A stretch of DNA of 5,156 nt from RH-AL1 sp050013235 (GTDB lineage Bacteria; Pseudomonadota; Alphaproteobacteria; Rhizobiales; Beijerinckiaceae): positions 1 to 5,156 of the forward strand of contig JBEKFQ010000142.1 in assembly GCA_050013235.1 (NCBI GenBank). Direction: 5' to 3'. How positions within the stretch are numbered: the stretch's first letter is position 1; every line of letters begins with the position of its first letter. The notes beneath the pieces were generated by a model, which saw only the letters and a program-made list of their open reading frames with translations, did no database searches and was not told the DNA's origin. The position numbers and the translations under genes were made by a program. Shown in pieces: positions 1 to 4,726 of this stretch.

Positions 1-1
1 C

Positions 2-106
2 GCCTACAACCTCCTCAGGGCCGCCGGATGCGACAATATCAAAAACGCCCGGTGGCGCGCCGCGCTCGACCTCCATCTTATCCTTGCCATGCCGGGACTG
101 TATTGA
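2..106 (+). CDS. C-terminal fragment of a possible DDE transposase (runs in from left edge)
   Basis: An open frame enters from the left edge and stops at TGA 104-106, giving 34 residues that begin AYNLLRAAG and end LILAMPGLY. The 'A-Y-N-L-x-R' string resembles the last helix of IS4/IS5-type DDE transposases, which commonly end with a similar YNL-R motif a few dozen residues before the stop. No catalytic residue is inside the window, so the family call rests on this short motif alone. The stop codon overlaps the left arm of the 18-bp inverted repeat at 105-122, as expected if the gene ends at, or was cut by, a mobile-element terminus. It could instead be the tail of an unrelated host gene. Confidence 0.35.
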   Translation, partial: AYNLLRAAGCDNIKNARWRAALDLHLILAMPGLY

Positions 107-280
107 GAACTGAACAACCCTGCACGCGCACCTATAATTCCGTCATCATGACGGGTAATCTCCACTAATAATCGTCATTGCCAGTCCTTTGCAGACGCTG
201 GATCAAATCCTTCCGGCAAAATTGACTCATCATTGAAGAGCGACGGCGCTTAGCCCCTTAATCAGGGCTGTTCAATTCTC
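105..280. repeat. 176-bp segment bounded by 18-bp inverted repeats (MITE-like or IS end)
   Basis: GAGAACTGAACAACCCTG at 105-122 is matched by the reverse complement of CAGGGCTGTTCAATTCTC at 263-280, with 16 of 18 bases identical. The 140 bases between the arms show no reading frame I can support. Both arms contain a stop codon for the frame that enters from outside: TGA 104-106 on plus and TGA at 272-274 on minus. Short terminal inverted repeats around a non-coding core are typical of MITEs. Alternatively 263-280 is the true right end of the IS whose transposase stops at 106, and 105-122 is an internal copy. No clear target-site duplication is visible next to either arm. Confidence 0.55.
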
Positions 281-442
281 TGGACTGTAACTCATTGCGA
301 ATAGCCTTTTAAGTCCTCCGAGAGCTGCGGCGTAACGGTTTTGGGTGATGGTGTCGGATTGGTTGAAATGTAGATACGCGCGGAAGTCTGGCTCTGGCTC
401 ATATGTGGAGCGGCCCGGTTGGCAAGGATTTCTTTGCGTAAT
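272..442 (-). pseudogene. Possible truncated host or IS gene, 3' part only
   Basis: On the minus strand an open frame runs from the edge of the IS21-like repeat (442) to a TGA at 272-274. It contains strings such as FRAYLHFNQSDTITQNRY and ends LKRLFAMSYSPEN. The aromatic and aliphatic content looks protein-like, and the last three codons fall inside the inverted-repeat arm at 263-280. This fits a gene truncated on one side by that small element and on the other by the 54-bp repeat. No start codon or homologous family is recognised. A competing minus frame over the same bases (Ser/Thr/Pro-rich, ending at a TGA near 290) is also open, so even the reading frame is uncertain. Confidence 0.22.
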
Positions 443-496
443 TGGCCGGTCCCCATCGAGTGGTCCAGAGTTTATGTTAGTTTAAAGTTGGCCTGA
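443..496 (+). repeat. Left 54-bp terminal inverted repeat
   Basis: This matches the reverse complement of 3699-3752 at 52 of 54 positions. The mismatches are an A/G difference in the ATGTTA(G/A)TTT core and a C/T difference in CCCAT(C/T)GAG. The motif GTGGTCCAGAG followed by TGTTAGTTTAAAGTTGG lies within it. The high identity over 54 bp at 3.2 kb distance cannot be chance. Confidence 0.9.
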
Positions 497-534
497 AGCG
501 CTTGGGAATGGTGGTCTAGGGCCAGTGTTAGTTT
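460..534 (+). repeat. Subterminal direct repeats of the IS21-like end motif
   Basis: The 24-base stretch 460-483 (GTGGTCCAGAG...TGTTAGTTT) recurs 51 bp further in at 511-534 (GTGGTCTAGGG...TGTTAGTTT) with 18 of 24 bases identical. At the right end the core TCTGGACCA occurs at 3725-3733 and again at 3662-3670, 63 bp apart in the same orientation. Repeated copies of the terminal motif near each end are characteristic of IS21-family transposase binding sites, which supports reading 443-3752 as bounded by IS21-type ends. Confidence 0.6.
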
Positions 535-597
535 CCGACGGTCTGGGGCGTCCAGCGGAACCTTGTGGCGCCGGGCCTTATTGAGCCTTGTCTGCGG

Positions 598-643
598 ATT
601 GAACGAACCCGCTATGCGGGAGCGGCTACAAGGTTCGTTCAAT
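598..643. repeat. Perfect 12-bp inverted repeat with a nested stem
   Basis: ATTGAACGAACC at 598-609 is perfectly complementary to GGTTCGTTCAAT at 632-643. A second stem, CCCGC-TAT-GCGGG (608-620), starts inside the first and overlaps the base of its left arm by two bases. No T-tract follows on either strand, so this is not a standard intrinsic terminator. A REP-like palindrome or a remnant IS end is possible. Confidence 0.6.
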
Positions 644-734
644 GCATGGCCGGATAAATCGGAATCCACACCTTGTCCGCGCCGCAGTCAGCGAGACAGG
701 CGCCATGGCAAAGCATTCCGAAGAACGATTTACA

Positions 735-763
735 CTAAGGTAACAATGAGTTTGTTTCCTTAG
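735..763. repeat. 12-bp inverted repeat, 5-base loop
   Basis: CTAAGGTAACAA (735-746) pairs with TTGTTTCCTTAG (752-763) with one mismatch around the loop TGAGT. The sequence is AT-rich compared with its surroundings. There is no poly-T on the plus strand and only a weak one on the minus. It lies beyond the 3' end of the minus-strand chimera, about 220 bases past the stop. It could be a weak terminator or a protein-binding palindrome; neither is demonstrated. Confidence 0.45.
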
Positions 764-982
764 GATAAAACAACAGAAGAAAGACGGCATGGCGAAGAAC
801 CAAGCGACCTTCGGCATAAACGTGACGGACACGGAGAGCTTCCATTCGATCGAGCCATCTCGTCACTTTAGCCCAAATCGCGTCGCGCGTGCCGGCGGCG
901 GCGTGCGCCGTCACCGAAGGCTCCCGCTCAGCGACGCTCGGTCCGCTCGCGGCGGCGCTGGCGTTCGCGCTCTCCGCTCTCC

Positions 983-1279
983 CTATTTTTGGTCCGAGCC
1001 GTCGACGCCTTGTTCGCGCGCTGCGTTCGCGGCCGCCTCGCGCTCCGCGGCCAGCGTATAGGCGATGTAATATTTATAGATGTTGCTCACGTAGCGAACG
1101 GTCACGATGCCGGCAACCTGTGCGGCCGCGTGCTCGACGTTGCCGAACCAGACATTCGGGTTCAACCCCTCCTTCAACGCGAGCCGGTGAAATTTGGTCA
1201 GGCTGGCGGGATCCGCGTTGTAAGCGGCGAATGCGAACAATAAACGGTTTCGCTCGTCCACCGACGGTTCGTCGCCGAT
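983..1279 (-). pseudogene. 3' remnant of MltF-type lytic transglycosylase, after in-frame stop
   Basis: This continues the reading frame of the 1280-2320 segment directly after the TAA at 1280-1282. There are 98 residues, IGDEPSVDERN... through ...VDGSDQK, ending at TAG 983-985. It holds the end of the SLT (lytic transglycosylase, GH23-like) domain: the LFAFAAYNA motif, then NPNVWFGNVE and a VRYVSNIYKYYIAYTL stretch, all typical of the C-terminus of MltF-type enzymes. The usual AYNAGP motif reads AYNADP, a Gly-to-Asp change (codon at 1211-1213) in a normally conserved substrate-groove position. A GTG at 1259-1261 could in theory restart translation, but with no catalytic Glu the product would be inactive. 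It is best regarded as the tail of one broken gene spanning 983-2690. Confidence 0.8.
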
Positions 1280-2320
1280 TTAGACGTCGATCAGATAACG
1301 CATGTACGCGGCGCCGGCTTGAACATTCCGGTTGGCGTCCGTCGCGACGCCGGTAATGCTCATGGGTTTCGCGGCGGCAGTGCTCGGCAATATCTGCATG
1401 ACCCCGACCGCTCCGCCTGGGGCTTTCAGGCTCTGGTCCAGTTGCGACTCCTGATATCCCTGCGCAATCAACATCCGCCAATCGAGGCGATAGGCCTTGC
1501 CTTGGTTCTTAAAAATGTCGACCAACTCATGGAACCGCTTCATGTTCGCGTCGGAATACGGGTTGCGAGCGATTTGGCCCACGGCGGAGTAGCGGCGCCG
1601 GATGGCGTTCCCGAAAGCCGTGCCGAACCGATGCTGACTGACGAAGGCCGCCAGTTCGCTCTTGAGGAGAGGACTGTTCTTGCGGATCGCCCAAGCAATC
1701 GAGCCGCCGGAGTTGACGACGAGATCGGGACGGGGGACGAGCGCGCGGTAGACTGATGACCACAAAATCGCCTTGTAGTCGTCGACTACAGCGAGGGGCA
1801 GCAGGCCGGCGTTCACCATCTCGAGGATATCTTCGTCCTCGAGATTACCGTCCGCCGGTCTGAACTTGACGGGGTTCAAACCCCTGGCCACGAAGCTCTC
1901 GTTGAGTGCGCGCAGGTTTTCGGCAAAGCTGCTGCTCTGGCGCACGAAGACTTCGCATCCAGCCAGATCCTCGATTTTATGAACCGGTGGGGCCGCCGGT
2001 CCGGTGACGACGATCTCGTCGACCTTGGTCATCCATCGATCACCGATATAAACCTCGATCCAGGCGCTGAAATCCATCGGATCGACGATTGGCACACCGA
2101 TGTCGCCGAGATACCCGTTAACGTAACGCGCCGGGATGTTCATGCAGCGGCATAAGGCGATCGCAAGATGCGCATAGTCGCGGCAGACCCCTTTGCACTC
2201 TTCATAGGCTTCGAAGGCGGTCCGGGTCGATCGCGCGTCGCCATATCCGAACTTGATGCGTTTGTTCGTAAAGTCGCAAATAGCCTGGACGCGAGCCCAC
2301 CCGGGGCGCCACGCTCCCAA
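1280..2320 (-). pseudogene. Middle of a transglutaminase-like / MltF lytic transglycosylase chimera
   Basis: This 346-codon open segment is the central part of a broken gene. Residues 7-98 are the core of a transglutaminase-like protein: GWARVQAICDF, the nucleophile motif GVCRDYAH (Cys46, codon 2183-2185), CRCMNIPARYVNGYLGDIG, and MDFSAWIEVYIGDRW. The family normally continues with an Asp-containing 'YTFDARHN' stretch. Here, at residues 98-99 (about 2024-2029), the sequence passes straight into KVDEIVVTGPAAPPV, which is the middle of an SBP_bac_3 solute-binding domain as found in MltF/YfhD proteins, up to about residue 240. An SLT lytic transglycosylase domain follows (about 265-346) with catalytic Glu291 in QGYQESQLD and the GVMQILPST motif. 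TAA 1280-1282 then interrupts the domain. The transglutaminase Asp, the first half of the binding domain and the MltF signal peptide are all missing. The first codons (MGAWRP) are out-of-frame artefacts of the frameshift near 2303. Confidence 0.8.
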
Positions 2321-2690
2321 ACAAATTCCAAGCGATCTGGCTGAGCCTGTCAGTTTCGCAATACCGGCTACCCATCAGGTAGACAAGACAATCATCGGGT
2401 AAAGCCGATACCGAGGTTTCCTTGGCGCTCAAGTCTGTAGAATCGGCGTCGCCAGAATCTGTGACCGTTCCGTCTCCCCTGATCGTCAAGTCGCCTGCTG
2501 GCGCCATGAACCGGCGACAGACATTCCCGAAGAGGTCACGGTACAACGTGGTAATGACAGCCGGGTTCGCCACGAACTGCTCGGCCGCCATTAAATCCTT
2601 GGCGCGCTCATCGACGACGGTTAGAAGACAAACCATTGCCGTCGGTCCGGCGCAAGTGACCGTGATATCGTATCCAAATCGAATGTTCAT
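2202..2690 (-). pseudogene. 5' part of transglutaminase-like protein, frameshifted
   Basis: The ATG at 2688-2690 starts MNIRFGYDITVTC, and the frame runs through TTLYRDLFGNVCRRFMAPAG, LPDDCLVYLMGSRYCETD and RLSQIAWNLFG. This is the N-terminal domain of the alphaproteobacterial transglutaminase-like family (about 270 residues), which is normally cytoplasmic and has no signal peptide. Family-like sequence ends at about residue 128. After GCGCC on the coding strand, a four-C run (GGGG on plus, 2303-2306) carries one base too many. Removing one base gives A-P-G-W-A-R-V-Q, joining perfectly with the 1280-2320 segment. The residues after the shift (RVGSRPGYLRLYEQ... to 2202) are out of frame. Only a weak Shine-Dalgarno (GGGA) lies upstream. 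The frameshift could be a true mutation or a homopolymer sequencing error. Confidence 0.8.
2303..2306 (-). other. +1 frameshift site in a GGGG run
   Basis: On the coding strand the transglutaminase frame reads ...GCG CCC CGG GTG GGC..., while the downstream conserved frame needs GCG CCC GGG TGG GCT CGC (A-P-G-W-A-R). One extra base in the four-base run explains the switch exactly. No slippery heptamer or downstream stimulatory structure was recognised, so programmed frameshifting is not favoured. Confidence 0.7.
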
Positions 2691-2916
2691 TTAAGCATCC
2701 CGAAGCACGCTCAACGAACTATTCGAGACACGGCTTCTCGCCATTGTCATTAGACGCGCGACTGGCGTGGCGAAGAACACGAAAATGCGAGGCGAGGAAG
2801 ACACCGGCGATCACCCCGCGATCCTGGATATGCGCAGCCAGACTACAACATCTTCCGCAAGGTCCACAAGAACGCGTCTGGGAGACCATTGCGAAAGAGT
2901 TGCATATGAATCCGGA

Positions 2917-3084
2917 TCAAGTATGGACCCCGCCAAGGATACCGAGCAGCCAGAGCACGATGACAATAGTCAGCACCAAGCCAAGAACGCCACCGAGCCC
3001 GGCCCCTCCATACCGGTTGAAGCCATAGTAGCCTCCGCCACCGAGTAGAAAGAACAGAATGAGGATAATTAGAATTGTGCTCAT
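2917..3084 (-). CDS. DUF3309-type 55-aa membrane micro-protein
   Basis: The ATG at 3082-3084 opens a 55-residue frame closed by TGA at 2917-2919. The product starts MSTILIILILFFLLGGGG, continues with a Tyr/Gly/Asn-rich YYGFNRYGGAGLGG turn and has a second hydrophobic run, VLGLVLTIVIVLWLLGIL. Two short hydrophobic helices joined by a glycine-rich linker, within about 50 residues and starting MSTIL, is the pattern of the DUF3309 family common in Hyphomicrobiales. An inner-membrane location is expected and the function is unknown. A strong AAGGAAGG lies 6 bases upstream of the ATG, which fixes the start. The gene is intact and is the only apparently functional one between the IS21-like ends. It points in the same direction as the chimera but ends 227 bases before the chimera's ATG, so co-transcription is unproven. 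Confidence 0.8.
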   Translation of the reverse strand: MSTILIILILFFLLGGGGYYGFNRYGGAGLGGVLGLVLTIVIVLWLLGILGGVHT

Positions 3085-3090
3085 GACTTA

Positions 3091-3098
3091 CCTTCCTT
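3091..3098 (-). promoter_or_regulatory. Strong Shine-Dalgarno for the DUF3309-type gene
   Basis: On the minus strand AAGGAAGG ends 6 bases before the ATG at 3084. It is the best ribosome-binding site in the window and the main argument that the 55-aa frame is a real gene. Confidence 0.75.
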
Positions 3099-3297
3099 GT
3101 GAACCCTGGTTAGCGTTCGGACCGCCCGCTCCCCCCTTTAGGCCGGAGCAACCACGAACTCGTGCCCAAGCCATCGCCGAACTTCCGATGGAGCAGGCCT
3201 GATCTATTCGTCGTATAAGGTAACGCCGGACATGATGAATTCTCCAATGTCATCGTGTCGTTAGAAGATCAGCAACAATGGGACAGAGCATTGATCC

Positions 3298-3612
3298 GTG
3301 TCAACATTGCCTAAAAGGCTCGTTGAGGACCAAGGCAAGCTGGCATTGGCGATATGTCAAGGGTCTCCAAAAGCGACCCAAGACCGGCCTCCGCTGGCGA
3401 CGCGGACACTTGTGGCAGGCGTTCAGCTTTATAGAAGTTCTCGACTGGACCGCTTGGTGGCGTTTTGCAAGAAGATATACAGGGCGAAGTTGCTGCCGTT
3501 CTTCGCGGACATCCCAAATTGTTATGTTGCAATGGAGGCCTGCGCTAGCGCGTATTATTGGGCGCGCTTGATTGCGCCGATCTATGGGAGGCTTTTTGTA
3601 AAGCGAATCTAG
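3298..3612 (+). pseudogene. IS110/IS1111-type transposase N-terminal remnant
   Basis: An open frame from GTG 3298 to TAG 3610-3612 has an unassignable first third. It then reads LVAFCKKIYRAKLLPFFADIP, NCYVAMEACASAYYWAR and LIAPIYGRLFVKRI. The 'LLPFFA-x(3-5)-VAMEAC-S-A-x-YWAR' string is the hallmark of the N-terminal DEDD (RuvC-like) domain of IS110-family (IS1111 branch) transposases. Between YWAR and LIAP the family normally has about ten residues ('ELxxLGHTVR'), which are deleted here. The usual 'YVKPFVKRxKNDAADAEAI' is garbled and stops at KRI. The DEDD catalytic set and the C-terminal Tnp_20 domain are absent, so it is inactive. It lies only 87 bp inside the right 54-bp repeat and probably marks an older insertion. 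Confidence 0.65.
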
Positions 3613-3698
3613 CATGACGCGGCCGGCCCCGAGGCGATCGCCGAAGCAACGGGCTTCGCAATCTGGACCAGCTACGCCGGCAACACCAGCCCTCGCGC

Positions 3699-3752
3699 TC
3701 AGGCCAACTTTAAATTAACATAAACTCTGGACCACTCAATGGGGACCGGCCA
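3699..3752 (-). repeat. Right 54-bp terminal inverted repeat
   Basis: This is the inverted copy of 443-496 (52/54 identical), ending ...GGGGACCGGCCA. It sits about 90 bp upstream of the TTG proposed as start of the intact transglutaminase gene, so promoter sequence for that gene may lie in, or have been replaced by, the element end. Confidence 0.9.
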
Positions 3753-3831
3753 CTCTTCGCAGCGGGCAATTGATGCGGGAGACCGGGTTCCTCCTGAGCG
3801 GCGTTCGCGGCTTAGGTCCGCCCGCCTTGTT

Positions 3832-3835
3832 GGAG
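3832..3835 (+). promoter_or_regulatory. GGAG ribosome-binding site deciding a TTG start
   Basis: GGAG at 3832-3835 lies six bases before TTG 3842-3844, from which the protein reads (M)SNLKIHHRTTYRYR, matching where family members normally begin. The in-frame ATG at 3773 adds 23 residues (MRETGFLLSGVRG...) with no family resemblance and has only a poor GCGGG upstream. Confidence 0.5.
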
Positions 3836-3841
3836 CTTCAG

Positions 3842-4726
3842 TTGAGCAACCTTAAAATCCATCATAGGACAACGTATCGCTACCGTCAGTCCGTCAGTTT
3901 TGGGCCACACCGTTTGATGCTTCGCCCGCGGGAGAGCCGCGATCTCCGTTTGATCTCGAGCGATGTGACAATCACACCAGCTGCTTCGGTGAACTGGGCG
4001 CAGGATGTCTTCGGCAACGCCGTCGCGATGGCGACGTTTCAAAACATGTCCGACAATCTCGTGATCGACAGCGTCACGGAACTCCAACTCGCCAATAAAC
4101 CCTGGCCCGTTTTCGATGTCGCCGCATCAGCGCTTTCCTATCCGTTCTTATATACCGCTGACGAGTGGATTGACCTCGGCGCTTTGACGGTCCAGCAATA
4201 CCCAGATCCGAAAGGGCGCCTGCGGAACTGGGCGCGCGCATTTGTTCGAAGCAACCCAACGGATACGCTGTCCCTACTTAAGGACCTCAGCGGGGGTGTC
4301 TCCAAATGGATATCCTATCAGCGTCGCGAGGACGAGGGAACTCAGTCGCCGGTCGAGACTTTGAACCGCGGATTGGGCTCCTGCCGGGATTTCGCAATCC
4401 TGTTCATCGAAGCTGCGCGTAGTCTCGGTTTTGGAGCCAGGATTGTCTCCGGTTATAATTATAGTCCGAGACCGGACGAAACGGGACCGGCGGAAGCGGG
4501 ATCGACCCACGCCTGGGCGGAAGTTTATGTACCGGGTGCCGGATGGATCACCTTCGATCCCACGAACCATAGCGTTGGCGGCTTCAATCTAATCCCTGTC
4601 GCCGTCGCGCGCGACATCCGGCAAGCGATGCCGGTGGCCGGAAGTTTCGCCGGTGACACCGGCGCCTTTTTGGGGATGTCGGTGACGGTCGCCGTCACGT
4701 CCAAGACCGGCGTAGCGCCGCCATAG
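3842..4726 (+). CDS. Transglutaminase-like cysteine protease-fold protein (COG1305 type), intact
   Basis: This is a 294-residue protein from TTG 3842; an ATG at 3773 would give 317. Residues about 4-85 form the Bact_transglu_N beta-domain (KIHHRTTYRYR, FGPHRLMLRPRESRDLRL, WAQDVFGNAVA). The transglutaminase core follows with Cys181 in GLGSCRDFAILF, His223 in STHAWAEVYVP and Asp239 in WITFDPTN. The catalytic triad is therefore complete. No signal peptide or membrane helix is visible, so a cytoplasmic location is expected. The length fits the family (about 270-300). Relatives often sit beside circularly permuted ATP-grasp and alpha-E genes; none are present, and the substrate is unknown, with proteolysis or amide-bond chemistry inferred only from the fold. 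The gene stands alone, just outside the right IS21-like repeat, and diverges from the broken minus-strand transglutaminase, which belongs to a different subfamily. No obvious promoter or intrinsic terminator was found. Confidence 0.88.
   Translation: MSNLKIHHRTTYRYRQSVSFGPHRLMLRPRESRDLRLISSDVTITPAASVNWAQDVFGNAVAMATFQNMSDNLVIDSVTELQLANKPWPVFDVAASALSYPFLYTADEWIDLGALTVQQYPDPKGRLRNWARAFVRSNPTDTLSLLKDLSGGVSKWISYQRREDEGTQSPVETLNRGLGSCRDFAILFIEAARSLGFGARIVSGYNYSPRPDETGPAEAGSTHAWAEVYVPGAGWITFDPTNHSVGGFNLIPVAVARDIRQAMPVAGSFAGDTGAFLGMSVTVAVTSKTGVAPP

Larger units (their letters stand above)
497..982. other. 486-bp stretch with no supportable gene
   Basis: Between the left repeat and the 3' end of the broken lytic transglycosylase I find no credible gene. 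The stretch contains the subterminal repeat (511-534) and two hairpins (598-643 and 735-763). An open plus frame from ATG 789 (MAKNQATFGINVTD...) follows a purine-rich GAAGAAAGA, but its later part becomes Arg-rich and shadow-like where it passes opposite the chimera's 3' end. Positions 889-982 are very GC-rich and lie just beyond the chimera's stop. Confidence 0.5.
443..3752. mobile_element. Transposase-less cassette bounded by IS21-like 54-bp inverted repeats
   Basis: A 54-bp sequence at 443-496 recurs in inverted orientation at 3699-3752 with two mismatches. The unit begins TGGCCGG on the left and ends CCGGCCA on the right, so the segment has 5'-TG...CA-3' termini like IS21-family elements, which also carry long terminal repeats and subterminal repeats of the same motif. 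Both signs are seen here. No IstA- or IstB-like frame exists inside. The interior carries a broken transglutaminase/MltF chimera, a DUF3309-type micro-protein and an IS110-type fragment. This arrangement matches a mobile insertion cassette, or a region caught between two oppositely oriented IS21-type remnants. I see no direct target duplication: the outside flanks read GCGTAAT and CTCTTCG. The family call is inferred from end structure, not from a transposase. Confidence 0.5.

Noticed and set aside
889..1356. 155-codon plus-strand open frame, Arg/Ala/Ser-rich
   Set aside because: Most of it lies opposite the conserved SLT-domain coding sequence on the minus strand. Its composition (runs of Arg, Pro, Ser) is typical of an antisense shadow in GC-rich DNA.
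1319..1756. 145-codon plus-strand open frame
   Set aside because: It is antisense to the solute-binding/SLT part of the chimera, where the minus-strand frame has clear family motifs; no plausible protein features.
2303..2306. Programmed ribosomal frameshifting to make the full transglutaminase
   Set aside because: No slippery heptamer or stimulatory stem is evident, the family does not use frameshifting, and the gene has a further nonsense lesion, so decay or sequencing error is simpler.
786..2778. Shared 15-mer GGC(A/G)TGGCGAAGAAC at 786-800 and 2764-2778
   Set aside because: Similarity does not extend beyond these bases. It probably reflects chance in GC-rich DNA, not a true repeat.
3204..3233. 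Nine-codon minus frame MSGVTLYDE preceded by GGAG eight bases upstream
   Set aside because: It could be a leader peptide or the 5' stub of a lost gene, but it is far too short to support and has no conserved partner in the window.
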